A DNA stretch of 64,000 nt from Gammaproteobacteria bacterium (GCA_021773395.1 JAJFKB010000015.1:29941-93940); one strand, 5' to 3'. Shown: positions 43,389 to 52,200, counted from the stretch's first letter. Made by a program: numbers and translations. The notes: generated by a model not told the origin, from the letters alone.

Positions 43389-44375
43389 CTACAACTCGTT
43401 AAGCAACATCAGCTCAGACGGATGCGGGTTCATATAGTATGAATTGTTTATGTAGGCGTTCGGGCATTTTCTGAAATGGTGTCTCAGCAGTGTAATAGGC
43501 ACGATCAATGGGATCAGGCCCTTACGATATTGATGAATGGTTTCCGTCAGTTCGTTCTTGTCCTCCTTATCCAGATCGCGTTTTAAGTAGCCTTGAATAT
43601 GTTGGAGTACGTTAACATGGTTTTTACGACTCGCCGGTATCTTCAGGATCGACATTAACTCCGCCAGATACTGCTCGCAAAATGTGCCTGTCTCCTGTTT
43701 GCTCACATCAGCCACCAGTTTACCCAATTTGCGATACCTGTTCTGATCATGACTCATGAGGATTAGTTTATGACGCGCGTGGAATTCGGTAATTTTGGCG
43801 GGCTCGGCGCCTTCAGCATTTTCAGCTCCTTCATTTAGCAGTTTTCTCCATCGGTGAAATATAAAAACGCGCTGAATGAAATTCTCCCTAAGCACTGGAT
43901 CACCGAGCCGTCCCTCTTCTTCAACCGGCAGATAGGGATAGTTTTTCATCATTTGTTGGGCGTAGAGCCCGGTACCTTTTCTTTGTGGCTGATCATTTTT
44001 ATAAATGCGTACGCGTTCCATGCCACAGCTGGGTGAGTCCTTTTTAAGAATGTAGCCGTAGATTGATTGGTGCCATATCTGTTGATCATTGGCGCACTGG
44101 ATCAATTTCTCAGTAACGTCGAGTTGCGGGTTTTTGCTGCCGACGCATCTTATATCTTCTTTGTTCTCAACCAGGCGAATCGTTTCTCTGGGAATGCCAA
44201 GACCTATTTCAACTTCCGGACAAAATGGCAAAAACTGCATGTATTGCCCCAGTGTTTTGACGATATAGGTATTATTTTTATGGCCACCATCAAATCGCAC
44301 GGGCTCGCCCAAAAGGCAGCTACTGATACCAATGGGTATTTTATTAGAGTCTATAGTTTCCGCAAGGTGAGTCAT
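43389..44375 (-). CDS. DUF523-DUF1722 protein (TudS/YbgA-like)
   Basis: 328 residues. The N-terminal DUF523 half has the three conserved Cys blocks ISSCLLGEPVRFDGGHK, PFCPEVEIGLGIPRE and KKDSPSCGMERV; in the related 2-thiouracil desulfurase TudS these bind a [4Fe-4S]/[4Fe-5S] cluster. The C-terminal DUF1722 half (FHARHKLILMSHDQNRYRKL, then QHIQGYLKRDL, LIPLIVPITLL) is the YbgA domain. An Ala/Glu-rich insert (NEGAENAEGAEPA) sits between them. Activity on thiolated nucleobases is inferred only. It is 17 bases downstream of the DUF3365 gene. Confidence 0.87.
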   Translation of the reverse strand: MTHLAETIDSNKIPIGISSCLLGEPVRFDGGHKNNTYIVKTLGQYMQFLPFCPEVEIGLGIPRETIRLVENKEDIRCVGSKNPQLDVTEKLIQCANDQQIWHQSIYGYILKKDSPSCGMERVRIYKNDQPQRKGTGLYAQQMMKNYPYLPVEEEGRLGDPVLRENFIQRVFIFHRWRKLLNEGAENAEGAEPAKITEFHARHKLILMSHDQNRYRKLGKLVADVSKQETGTFCEQYLAELMSILKIPASRKNHVNVLQHIQGYLKRDLDKEDKNELTETIHQYRKGLIPLIVPITLLRHHFRKCPNAYINNSYYMNPHPSELMLLNEL

Positions 44376-44392
44376 GCGTTAGCTCATCTGAT

Positions 44393-44983
44393 TTATTCAG
44401 AACTCATCAAAATCTGTTTGGATAAACTGAAAGCACCGCGAATCTGACCGAGGGAGTAACCTCGAGCGGTATCTTTTGGGTAATGTCGATCAAGTGCCTG
44501 CTCAACTTCCGTGGCAAGGTTCTCTCCATGACAAGCGAGGCAAATGGGTTCTACGGCTTGTGCTTTCATGAATCGATATTGGTTTTCCACCAGTTCATAA
44601 TGAATGATTTGATTAGCTGGCTCTCCTGCGGCGCGTCTTTCGTCAAACTGCATTAGAATCTTTTTTTCCCAATTGTCAGTGACGGCCGTTGCGTTATTGC
44701 GGGGTTTGAGGCTCACTCGTTTAACCAGCCAACCGGTTTCTTCGCTAAGTTTTTCTGCAATAGCGGGAGCCTGCGTAGCGCAAACTTCGATGGCCTGTAA
44801 TGGCCCACCAGACTGCAAAGCAGACTTTAGCTGAGGTTTGAGTTCGCCGCCGAACTTTTTGGTGATAATCATGGCTTGAGTTTTTAAATCAGTGGTCGCG
44901 GATGGGGTGGTGTCAGCCACTGTTGGTAAAGAAATAGCAGATAACGCCAGTAACCCTATTATAGTATTTTTTAAGTTACGCAT
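44393..44983 (-). CDS. DUF3365 periplasmic c-type heme protein
   Basis: 196 residues. A signal peptide (IIGLLALSAISLPTVA) is followed by the Tll0287-like/DUF3365 domain: AIEVCATQAPAIAEKLS, WLVKRVSLKPRNNATAV and a heme-binding CLACH near residue 158 (VEPICLACHGENLA). It would be a periplasmic mono-heme cytochrome or sensor. Start at ATG 44983. It lies 17 bases upstream of the DUF523 gene on the same strand. Confidence 0.85.
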   Translation of the reverse strand: MRNLKNTIIGLLALSAISLPTVADTTPSATTDLKTQAMIITKKFGGELKPQLKSALQSGGPLQAIEVCATQAPAIAEKLSEETGWLVKRVSLKPRNNATAVTDNWEKKILMQFDERRAAGEPANQIIHYELVENQYRFMKAQAVEPICLACHGENLATEVEQALDRHYPKDTARGYSLGQIRGAFSLSKQILMSSE

Positions 44984-45578
44984 TATTTTCCTCGTTCCTG
45001 ATAAATGTTTTTAGCTGTTTCTAATAGTATCATTGTGCAATGATACATGTATTCGTATTAAGGACTCTACTGTACTTATACTGAGAAGACCTTTGCGTAA
45101 TGTAGCGGGCGACGGCAAGACAAGGCAAAAGTCGGCGAAAAAGCGGACGACTTCATGGATGCAGGAGTTAGAGCCACGCAGGAAGGCCAAAGCCGAGTTT
45201 ATACTTATAATTGAGCATTTTGAGCCGGTTTTTAACACGGTATTGCTTAGCGTAGCAGTTATGCAAAGGTTCCCTGGTGAAATTGACCAGCCACAACCCC
45301 TGTAGGTGAAGTCGTTTGCCAGTTTTGTAAATGCTCAATATTAGCTTAACAGAGGTAAGCCATAGCCATCAGTTGGATAGGAGCTGTGGCGGAACGATCA
45401 AAGTATATTATTGGTGTATTTGCGGTTTTCCCGCAATGGGGCAGCATAAGGAATCTGATCGGTCGCTGAATGCCCAATGACAGCCAGCGCGTTTTAGTCA
45501 CTGGCTGGCGGGCTGTTCCAGCTTGCTATCGTTACACTGCATTTATAAAAAAGCTGTGTCATACCTGGGGTATTTCTG
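44984..45578. other. 595-base intergenic region around the repeat
   Basis: Besides the inverted-arm repeat, 45300-45578 has no recognisable gene. A hairpin with arms CCAGC(G)...(C)GCTGG near 45483-45515 is visible (CAGCCAGCGC against CACTGGCTGGCG), which could end the cytochrome c' transcript on the minus strand. Nothing else stands out. Confidence 0.4.
45060..45290. repeat. Dispersed intergenic repeat, copy 2, with inverted arms
   Basis: The left arm GCAAGACAAGGCAAAAGTCG (from 45115) and the inverse of GAGCATTTTGAGCCGG...AACACGGTATTGC (about 45214-45247) are related inverted repeats. The phrase TGAGCATTTTGAGCCGGT recurs near 34.6 kb as TGAACATTTTGAGCCGGT. The inner part (45148-45195) differs. 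Looks like a REP/BIME-type element in the gap between two heme-protein genes; open frames crossing it are not credible genes. Confidence 0.55.
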
Positions 45579-46061
45579 TTATTTGGTCATCTTTTTCTGG
45601 GAAAAGCCAGGGAAGCGATCATGGGCAAATCTTGAATGGCACGCCGTGCAGGACTCCTGCATTCTGGACAGGTAATAGCGTACCAGTTCCATGTCCTTTG
45701 TTCTGGCAGCTTCAGCCAGACTCCCGGCATAACCATGGAATTTATGGTCTATTTTTTTGAAGCCTTTGGGTAAAGCCTGATGCAATTGTTTCATCTGTTC
45801 AGCAGTTAAAGATTTTTTCATGATATAGCTGTTTTTAATCTGTGTCCCGACGGTCTCAATCTCAGACCACTGCGCACTTACAGTATAAAGCATTAGCAAT
45901 TCCATTCCTTTTCTAACCTCGCCCATTTCTTGTCTCAGCAGGCTTCGAAGATCTTCCGGGAGATCCAGGGCTTTGCCTTGTTTCTTGGCATTTGGCGTCA
46001 GTGGCTGTGCCGATATGGAGATAGAAATTAGGAGGGTGATAAATAATGCAAACTTTTTCAT
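45579..46061 (-). CDS. Cytochrome c'-like (class II) protein
   Basis: 160 residues. There is a signal peptide (KKFALFITLLISISISA, cleaved near residue 19), a four-helix character, and the heme attachment CTACHSRF near the C-terminus (about 138), the position typical of cytochrome c' and class II cytochromes. A Met early in the first helix (RQEMGEVRKGMELLM) could be an axial ligand. Periplasmic electron carrier or gas-binding protein. The 7-bp tandem repeat at 46066 lies just upstream of its start. Confidence 0.8.
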   Translation of the reverse strand: MKKFALFITLLISISISAQPLTPNAKKQGKALDLPEDLRSLLRQEMGEVRKGMELLMLYTVSAQWSEIETVGTQIKNSYIMKKSLTAEQMKQLHQALPKGFKKIDHKFHGYAGSLAEAARTKDMELVRYYLSRMQESCTACHSRFAHDRFPGFSQKKMTK

Positions 46062-46065
46062 GGTA

Positions 46066-46086
46066 GGTTCCGGGTTCCGGGTTCCG
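46066..46086. repeat. 7-bp tandem repeat, three copies
   Basis: GGTTCCG is repeated three times exactly, directly upstream of the cytochrome c'-like gene start (46061). It overlaps the expected leader of that gene. Confidence 0.8.
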
Positions 46087-46142
46087 TTTAGCGGGTTTAT
46101 GGTCAGCTATTTTAACGCAGTCACACCCGGTAAGTTTAGCTT

Positions 46143-46679
46143 TTAATGGGGAGCGGCCAAATTATTTGTATTTGGATTGCTTATGCTCGCATATAACCAG
46201 TGAAATTTAGTGATTAGATCAGCTGCACTGTGGGTTGGCAGCAGTTTTTCAATAAAATAATCGAAATTATTTTCCAGAAAGCTCGGGCTATCTGCATCTT
46301 TTATGAAATTCTGATCATCGGTGCCACCGACTTCATGTTGGGCGATCAGCGAGCAGATGCGGTTTATCGAATTGCGGGGCACGTGTTTCTTTGTTAAATA
46401 ATCATTAAGTAAAGCCGCCCCTCTTTGTTGGTGTTAATCCAGTGCCTCACGGTCCTTGAACAGACGACTTCGCTACTCTTTGTCTGGACCAGCGGTTATT
46501 TCTGGTTTTTCGATATCGTGGGCTAAAGCAGCGCAATAGATCACCTCATCTTGGTATGGCAGCAATTTGCGAGCCCAATGCTCGGTTCTTTGCAGATGTA
46601 CTAAAATGACTGGCTGGTTCTGGAAAGCATCCGCGACAAATTGTTCGACCAATTGGTAAAGCTTCATCTTGAGTTCCAA
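46143..46679 (-). pseudogene. HD-domain hydrolase gene with two in-frame stop codons
   Basis: One continuous reading frame of about 176 residues is broken only by TAG (46475-46473) and TAA (46436-46434), 13 codons apart. Before the stops: HLQRTEHWARKLL and CAALAHDIEKPEI, the His and HD pair of an HD hydrolase. After them: LLNDYLTKKHV, IAQHEVGGTDDQNFIKDADS and NFDYFI, the expected second half. No frameshift is needed to join the parts. It follows the diguanylate cyclase stop without a gap (TTG 46679 or ATG 46667 as start). Either a young pseudogene or read-through. Confidence 0.8.
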
Positions 46680-47552
46680 TTACCCCTTGTCAGCGTTGAT
46701 TGCTTGAGTTGCCTTTAAATCTACTTCAGCAGACTGCGAGCCTGTAACACAATTGCGTCCGTTTTTTTTCGAAAGATAGAGAGCTTCGTCGGCTCTTTTG
46801 AAGAGTGTATCCTTGCTGTCATTCTCTTGAAAAGTCGCGATGCCAATACTCAGTGTGGGTGTTAACGATTTTTCATTTATCGGCTGGCCGTCGAAAGCTT
46901 TACGTATTTTCTCGCAGATAAACTGAGCCGTATCCAGTTTGATTTCACTGAGTAATATGGCAAATTCATCGCCACCCAATCGATATAACCGATCCGAAGT
47001 GCGTGTGACGTTTTGAATACGCTTAGTCACTTCCACTAATGTCTGGTCGCCTACATCATGTCCGTAGCGATCGTTGATGGTTTTAAATTGATCAACGTCA
47101 ATCAGGGCCAGTGATAGAGGGCGGCGATAGCGGGCCGCCCGAGCCACCTCGGATTCGATCGCTTCATCAAAGGCCAGTCGGTTTTTTGTGGTGGTCAGTT
47201 TGTCGGTAGTTGAGAGAACAGTTAACGCACGTATGGATTCCCTGTCCCTATGGTTGCGCATCACGAATATCGCTGAAGCCGTGATGATGAAGATGGCCAA
47301 AGCGCGATTGATTATAGCCGCCTCCACGGAGCCGATTGGTGGTGGAGATAGAAAGTAGCCGACAATGGTAAAGATTATGCCGGCAATAGCAACCAGTGAA
47401 GTACTCAAGTTGTTTTCTGAACGCAACGTAAAGAGCACCACCAGGGCATAGGGTGTGCCGGCCGCGATGCCTAATGGCAACTGCATATCGATAACAAAAA
47501 TAAGCAGTAGCAGCAATAGCTTGATTGAACCGATTAACGGGGTCAGACGCAT
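46680..47552 (-). CDS. Membrane diguanylate cyclase (GGDEF)
   Basis: 290 residues from ATG 47552, preceded by GGAG six bases upstream; the longer frame has no such site. Four to five membrane helices fill the first 120 residues (IKLLLLLLIFVIDMQLPLGI, ALVVLFTL, SLVAIAGIIFTIVGYFL, ALAIFIITASAIFVM). The GGDEF domain is complete: LALIDVDQFKTINDRYGHDVGD, then TRTSDRLYRLGGDEFAILLS, with an RxxD inhibitory site five residues before GGDEF. It makes c-di-GMP. It is directly followed by the broken HD gene. Confidence 0.9.
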   Translation of the reverse strand: MRLTPLIGSIKLLLLLLIFVIDMQLPLGIAAGTPYALVVLFTLRSENNLSTSLVAIAGIIFTIVGYFLSPPPIGSVEAAIINRALAIFIITASAIFVMRNHRDRESIRALTVLSTTDKLTTTKNRLAFDEAIESEVARAARYRRPLSLALIDVDQFKTINDRYGHDVGDQTLVEVTKRIQNVTRTSDRLYRLGGDEFAILLSEIKLDTAQFICEKIRKAFDGQPINEKSLTPTLSIGIATFQENDSKDTLFKRADEALYLSKKNGRNCVTGSQSAEVDLKATQAINADKG

Positions 47553-47751
47553 ATTGAACTCCGCTTGCTCACACGAGTTTTTGTTAAACTGCGGGTAATT
47601 GCCTTCAAAATTTCTGGCCTGACAGCCACGCCAAATTTCCGGAAGTGCGGATAATTGGCTACCACGTAAACGTCTCGCAGCCACAGGCTAAAAGTTTACC
47701 TATGCTTTTAATACTATGTCAGTTATTACAATAAATCTAATGGGTAAGGCG

Positions 47752-48768
47752 TCAATCTTCGATAGGAATGTTAGACCAGTCCCCACCGCAGCTATCCAGT
47801 AGAGCCCTAATAGCTTTGCATTTATCCTGGTATCGCTGAGCATTAGCATCCCATCTTTGCTTGACTGTGGAATGCAATGGTCCATTGATAGTACGAACCA
47901 GTTTGTCTCTGGCACGGTAAATGCCACGTCGTTCGTTATGCTGCTTATCCAGAGGATTTTGGGCAATAGCTTCGATTAAATGAGATTCAAATTGCAAGCC
48001 GAACTGGCCTGCTTGCTCAATTATCCAATTCAGACTGCAGTCACTCAGGCCACTTTCTTTATAGCCACCACCAATGTCTGAATGAACACCGGAAAACCAG
48101 AGTTGTTTTAAATCGAGGCCGGGTTTCTGATCCCAGAGCGTTGGGCAGAAATCCTCTCGGTCTTCATCGATTGAGACAGCATGCCGGGCATGGCGTATTA
48201 TTTTGCTCGGTTGGGTGTCGTGAAACAGAAACTCTTTTTCGCCAAGGGTCCCCCAAAAGGGAACGGGGATCCCTAATGCTCCGACCGTGTCCCATGCGCC
48301 GACAAACTCAATCGGTGTAATGTCGGCAACCGCGTAGTCGCTTCTGAAGTCCGTGGCGATTTGTTCGTTCGGTCCGCTGGCATTGCTGCGTTTGCGATAG
48401 AGCTGGTAGGCATTTGGTATTTGTGCAGCGTGCTCCCTTTTTATCAAGCCACAGTTGCGAATAAAGCCGGCCAGTGATCGCACAGTGTAGGCGCCGCGAC
48501 TAAATCCGAAAAAATACAGTGCGTCGCCGGCTTCGTAGTTGTGTACCAGAAAGCGATAACAGTCCATGATGTTTTTGTCGATACCGCTACCAGTAATACC
48601 TCCCGCTATTTTCTTTCGGTCGCTACCAACGCCCCAATCATAAAAGGCGATTTGCTTAACACCGGATGTACTGGGTTTGACCGCTCGGGACAGGCGTAAC
48701 ACATTGGTGGCTTGCTGTTGTTTTGGAGAGTTCCAAGTACCATCTGCGAATATTGCTAGCCTTTTCAT
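47752..48768 (-). CDS. DUF2235 alpha/beta-hydrolase
   Basis: 338 residues beginning MKRLAIFADGTWNSP, the DUF2235 signature. The nucleophile elbow is GFSRGAYTVRSLAGFI (about 90-105), followed by VGAWDTVGALG and FSGVHSDIGGGY with candidate acid and His. In type VI secretion such domains form the phospholipase Tle1, but no VgrG, PAAR or immunity gene is nearby and there are no extra C-terminal regions, so it is more likely a housekeeping hydrolase of this widespread family. Substrate unknown. Confidence 0.82.
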   Translation of the reverse strand: MKRLAIFADGTWNSPKQQQATNVLRLSRAVKPSTSGVKQIAFYDWGVGSDRKKIAGGITGSGIDKNIMDCYRFLVHNYEAGDALYFFGFSRGAYTVRSLAGFIRNCGLIKREHAAQIPNAYQLYRKRSNASGPNEQIATDFRSDYAVADITPIEFVGAWDTVGALGIPVPFWGTLGEKEFLFHDTQPSKIIRHARHAVSIDEDREDFCPTLWDQKPGLDLKQLWFSGVHSDIGGGYKESGLSDCSLNWIIEQAGQFGLQFESHLIEAIAQNPLDKQHNERRGIYRARDKLVRTINGPLHSTVKQRWDANAQRYQDKCKAIRALLDSCGGDWSNIPIED

Positions 48769-48825
48769 TTGTTCCTCCTTGAAGTCAGTATTTAATATTT
48801 GTCTATATTCTAATGTGACTGATTG

Positions 48826-49332
48826 CTATGCAGTTTGTGCATGAATATTAGTTGTTGCGCCGCTGCCTGGTTTTAGTAGTGTTGGTTGGGTCGATGCCTT
48901 TTGATAAAGCGGGTGAGCAGGTTGCCCCGAGCGGTTAATTTTGAGGCAATATACGTTAGGCAATATGCTAAGTACCTTGTTGCCTCTATCCTGGAATGCG
49001 CCATCGTTACCCCAGGCGGCTACAATAATGCCAGCCTTTTGGGTCAGCTTGATGATCCAACGGTTATTTTCCAGGCCAATTGGATCCAACGCAGATTTCA
49101 TATCTTCAGGTTTCGTTGCTCGATAGGCAAAAAGGTTCGCCATGTAGAGGCCGCCATAACCCCAGCTGCGCACGAAAGCCTGACATCGACGGAGGGTGGG
49201 ATCATCTGTAGTCGCATCGGCTGTAGAGGGGTTTAGGCCAATAAAGAGCGCATAGGGCTGTGTTGTATCCCAAATACGGGACAGGGCATACCGATAGCTG
49301 TGGCAGGCTGAAAACCATGCCTGTTTCTGCAT
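48826..49332 (-). CDS. DUF1643 protein
   Basis: 168 residues. YRYALSRIWD, LFIGLNPSTADATTDDPTLR, RCQAFVRSWGYGGLYMANLF and AAWGNDGAF are the diagnostic blocks of DUF1643, a family of unknown function with a nucleotide-binding-like look. No signal peptide. It starts four bases after the stop of the GlxA/AraC-type gene, so the two are co-transcribed. Confidence 0.85.
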   Translation of the reverse strand: MQKQAWFSACHSYRYALSRIWDTTQPYALFIGLNPSTADATTDDPTLRRCQAFVRSWGYGGLYMANLFAYRATKPEDMKSALDPIGLENNRWIIKLTQKAGIIVAAWGNDGAFQDRGNKVLSILPNVYCLKINRSGQPAHPLYQKASTQPTLLKPGSGATTNIHAQTA

Positions 49333-49336
49333 GAGT

Positions 49337-50341
49337 CTATTTACCTAAAGTCTTTTCAGATGAGTTAAAGCGCTGTCTATAATCCCCGGGTGATACGCCA
49401 CAATGACGCTTAAACAGGCGGCGGAAAGAGCTTTCGTCACTATAGCCGCATCGCGAAACAATCTGGCTCCACGGGAAATGTGTTGTTTCCAGAAGCAGCT
49501 TGCTTTTTTCAATCCGTAACTTTTGAATCAGCGACTGAGGGCTTTCACCCAGACTTTTTTTGAAACGGCGGATCAGGGTTCTCGGGCTGACGGCAACGGC
49601 ATCCGCGACATCCTTAATCCTGATGTCTTCATCCAGGTGTTTACGAATCCACTGTTCAGACTGCTCTACGACTGGATCATCAATATCATAATCTGCCAGC
49701 AAGGTGTAGGGTATTTGGCTGACTCTTTGATTATCAATCATAAGAAATTTGGCGACCAGTCGCGCGAAATGCCGGTCTGCAGTTCTTTCGATGATTCGTA
49801 AACACAGGTCTTGATAGGATGAGGTGGCACCTCCACACATAATATTACCTGACTCGGTGCAGATAGCCTCGCTATCAAGATCGATTTTTGGATAACGGCG
49901 TTTAAAAATTTTGGCCAGAAACCAGGCGGTCGCTATGGTCATATCATCCACTAGCCCGGCTTCAGCGAGAAAGAACGCACCGCTGCAATGGGTAATGAAG
50001 AGTGAAAAATGTGGCACCTTTAGCGATAACCATTCGATTAATGGTGCGTTTGCCTGTAGTGCTGTCTGTATTTGCCGATTAGTAGCCATCGTTATGGCGG
50101 GCATATAGACGATATCTTCACTTTGTATCTCGGCGACTGAGCCATCGACAGACAACACCTGTCCACTAGAGCAAACCACGGGTTTACCATCCATCGAATA
50201 GATGAGGGGTTCGAATAGTTGGGCATTTTCTTTGGTGACGTGTCCGGCAATGATGTTGGATATGGAGAATATATCAACCACGCCCATTAATGAGCTGCCC
50301 CAGGTACCTGGTATTGCCAGAAGGATGATGCGTTGCGCCAT
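49337..50341 (-). CDS. GlxA/AraC-family regulator with DJ-1-like domain
   Basis: 334 residues. The N-terminal 190 form a DJ-1/PfpI-like domain, with a Cys in ITHCSGAFFLAEAGLVDD at the nucleophile-elbow position. The C-terminal AraC double helix-turn-helix is clear: VADAVAVSPRTLIRRFKKSL and IVSRCGYSDESSFRRLFKRH, then GVSPGDYRQRF. It probably senses a small metabolite. It is divergent from the Tat-type peptide and transglutaminase-like genes and co-transcribed with the DUF1643 gene. Confidence 0.9.
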   Translation of the reverse strand: MAQRIILLAIPGTWGSSLMGVVDIFSISNIIAGHVTKENAQLFEPLIYSMDGKPVVCSSGQVLSVDGSVAEIQSEDIVYMPAITMATNRQIQTALQANAPLIEWLSLKVPHFSLFITHCSGAFFLAEAGLVDDMTIATAWFLAKIFKRRYPKIDLDSEAICTESGNIMCGGATSSYQDLCLRIIERTADRHFARLVAKFLMIDNQRVSQIPYTLLADYDIDDPVVEQSEQWIRKHLDEDIRIKDVADAVAVSPRTLIRRFKKSLGESPQSLIQKLRIEKSKLLLETTHFPWSQIVSRCGYSDESSFRRLFKRHCGVSPGDYRQRFNSSEKTLGK

Positions 50342-50445
50342 AAAATACCTATAAATCAGCAGGATGAGCCAAATGCGCCAATTCCCATGCTATTTCCGCC
50401 AAAAAAAACAGATCAGCACAACCTTGACGTAATTCGCATTAATAC

Positions 50446-50459
50446 TGTCATATATGACA
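50446..50459. promoter_or_regulatory. Perfect 14-bp palindrome TGTCATATATGACA
   Basis: A perfect palindrome in the divergent gap between the AraC-type regulator and the small Tat-type gene, at a position that would overlap a promoter. A partial direct copy (TTTGTCA) follows. A candidate operator, perhaps for the regulator itself. Confidence 0.5.
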
Positions 50460-50517
50460 CTTTTGTCAAGCTAGATGCGAGTTAAACTGGACTCACTTTA
50501 GCGGTATTGGAGCTATG

Positions 50518-50703
50518 ATGAAAAGTCTAAAAAGAAGAGATTTTATGCGACTGTCAGGTGTTGCGGTGGTTACTTATTTATGCCCTTTTCAATTAACAGC
50601 CTGTGCGGGTTTTGCGCCGGAGCCTTTCGTTGTTGGCCGTGAAGTGGCGGCGCCGCGCGGGTGCACAATGCTGCGTGCTGAGTATCCAGAGGGAGACTGT
50701 TGA
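50518..50703 (+). CDS. Small Tat-signal protein
   Basis: 61 residues from ATG 50518 (GGAG five bases upstream; a tandem ATG at 50515 is possible). The N-terminus LKRRDFMRLSGVAVVTYLCP is a twin-arginine signal with an unusual early Cys, and LTAC could be a lipobox-like site. The mature part is only about 35 residues (VVGREVAAPRGCTMLRAEYP). The next gene starts within its stop codon (TGATG), so the two are coupled. I know no family. Confidence 0.6.
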   Translation: MKSLKRRDFMRLSGVAVVTYLCPFQLTACAGFAPEPFVVGREVAAPRGCTMLRAEYPEGDC

Positions 50704-51077
50704 TGAAAACTAACGATTCGTTAAAAGCTATTTTACTGCGTATACATTACAAGGTTCGCAAACACTTTGTTGAAAGACGAGAGGAAGTGGAGCGTTGGCA
50801 AATGCCACCCCAGGGCTATAATGGTGAGCAGTTGATCCTGGATGATTGTGACGGATTCTGTCTGGCGGTGCGCAAATTGCTTAGGAAGGCGGCTGTGCCT
50901 AGCCGGTTAGTCTATTGTGAAATTAATGGCATGGGACATCTGGTGGTTGAAGTTGAGGGCTGGATACTGGATAACCGGCAATCAACGGTAGTACCCAATC
51001 GTCTGCTCACGGATTATCGGTGGTTGCGGATCTCTGGGTTCGAGCCGGGAGAGCCCTGGCGCGAGGTATTGGGCTAA
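50703..51077 (+). CDS. Transglutaminase-like cysteine peptidase (BTLCP-like)
   Basis: 124 residues from ATG 50703. The catalytic triad layout is visible: Cys in LDDCDGFCLAVRKLL, His in GMGHLVVEV, Asp in GWILDNRQ. This is the bacterial transglutaminase-like cysteine proteinase family, here in a minimal form without its own signal peptide. LapG-type members cleave adhesins in c-di-GMP control, but no LapD gene is adjacent. GGGAG precedes the start by eight bases. The stop overlaps the convergent zinc-peptidase gene. Confidence 0.75.
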   Translation: MKTNDSLKAILLRIHYKVRKHFVERREEVERWQMPPQGYNGEQLILDDCDGFCLAVRKLLRKAAVPSRLVYCEINGMGHLVVEVEGWILDNRQSTVVPNRLLTDYRWLRISGFEPGEPWREVLG

Positions 51078-52162
51078 CGGTCGCTTGGAGAGAATCGAGT
51101 TAACTGCTCCTTACGCTCAGTGGCTGTCGCCTTTGCCAGTTCCTGACATGAACGATAGAATTCGTTTAGATCGTAGTTGTCGGCTTCCAGCATACTTTGC
51201 AAAGCGGGTACCCAGTTAAAATAAGTTGCTACGGTATTCAATTGAGCATTGTTTAGATCCTGACTAAACCAATGCTGGTAATCCGAGACTCCATTCCATT
51301 TTTGTCTGAGTTGCTCATGTTCTATCTTCAGCTCTGTCAGTAGTTGCTGTTTTTGTTCTCTCTTTTTTGTATCGGGGATGTCCATCGCATAAAGCTGCCC
51401 CAGTTTATCGTGGTATTTGCCAATCAGCTTAACGAAGCTGGTCTCTTTTTGCTGATTTGCGAGAAATATTTGATAGTCGGCTGAATTGTCCTGTGCAGCC
51501 AGCCAGCGTTTGATCCCTTCCTGTGCGACGAGAGTGGCGAAACTTTCGTTGAAGGCGGTGTCTCCTTTTACATAGAGCAGTTGGTGGGCCAGTTCGTGAA
51601 ACAGTAGCGTGGCAAGTTGCAGGTCGGCACGGTGGATAAAGGTGCTCAGTACCGGATCTCTAAACCAGCCCAGTGTGGAATATGCCGAGATACCGGCAAC
51701 ATAGACATCATAACCCTGACTAGTTAGTTTGTTGGCATATTCGCTTGCTTGTTGCTCATTGAAATAGCCGCGATAAGTGGTGCATCCAGCAATTGGAAAA
51801 CACCATGAAAGGGGTTGCATTGAGAATTCAGGTGCGGCAAAAACATTCCAGACCACATGTTTTTTATCGATTTCAACGTACTGGCTGTACTGATTATCTA
51901 CCGGAAGGAGCAGACTTTGTTCGGCAAACTGCCGAATAGCCATTACCTTTTTGAGCTGGCTTTTTAGTGCTACAGAGGTGTCGGGAGCAGAGATGTAAGT
52001 TTGAATCGGGCGACTGTTATGCAGCAGTGTTAAGTGGCCTTTGACTGCTTGTCTATAATAACTGAGGGTTTCACAGGCACTCAGGATACCTGTTAGACAA
52101 AGGGTGGCGGTCAACCTGAAAATCGCCCGCCACAGTCTGGATTGGCCGTGGGCCCTCATCAT
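51074..52162 (-). CDS. Lipoprotein zinc aminopeptidase (COG4324-like)
   Basis: 362 residues. The lipoprotein signal ends LTGILSAC at about residue 29. The metal site is LLFHELAHQLLYVKGDTAFN (HExxH) followed by ESFATLVAQEGIKRWL, with the Glu as third ligand. WCFPIAGCTTYRGYF and AYSTLGWFRDPVLSTF also match this predicted aminopeptidase family. It faces the periplasm from the membrane. Overlaps the transglutaminase-like gene stop by four bases. Confidence 0.85.
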   Translation of the reverse strand: MMRAHGQSRLWRAIFRLTATLCLTGILSACETLSYYRQAVKGHLTLLHNSRPIQTYISAPDTSVALKSQLKKVMAIRQFAEQSLLLPVDNQYSQYVEIDKKHVVWNVFAAPEFSMQPLSWCFPIAGCTTYRGYFNEQQASEYANKLTSQGYDVYVAGISAYSTLGWFRDPVLSTFIHRADLQLATLLFHELAHQLLYVKGDTAFNESFATLVAQEGIKRWLAAQDNSADYQIFLANQQKETSFVKLIGKYHDKLGQLYAMDIPDTKKREQKQQLLTELKIEHEQLRQKWNGVSDYQHWFSQDLNNAQLNTVATYFNWVPALQSMLEADNYDLNEFYRSCQELAKATATERKEQLTRFSPSDR

Positions 52163-52200
52163 GATTCTGTCTGGTCTAAAATAGCAAGAGGTGCCAAGGA

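Noticed and set aside
45033-45305. Open frames across the 45.1-kb repeat.
   Set aside because: They run through a repeat with inverted arms, have no ribosome site and resemble no family.
45470-45760. Plus-strand frame over the cytochrome c'-like gene.
   Set aside because: It is antisense to a clear heme protein with signal peptide and has no own support.
47752-48768. Type VI secretion phospholipase effector (Tle1).
   Set aside because: DUF2235 alone; no VgrG, PAAR, chaperone or immunity gene nearby.
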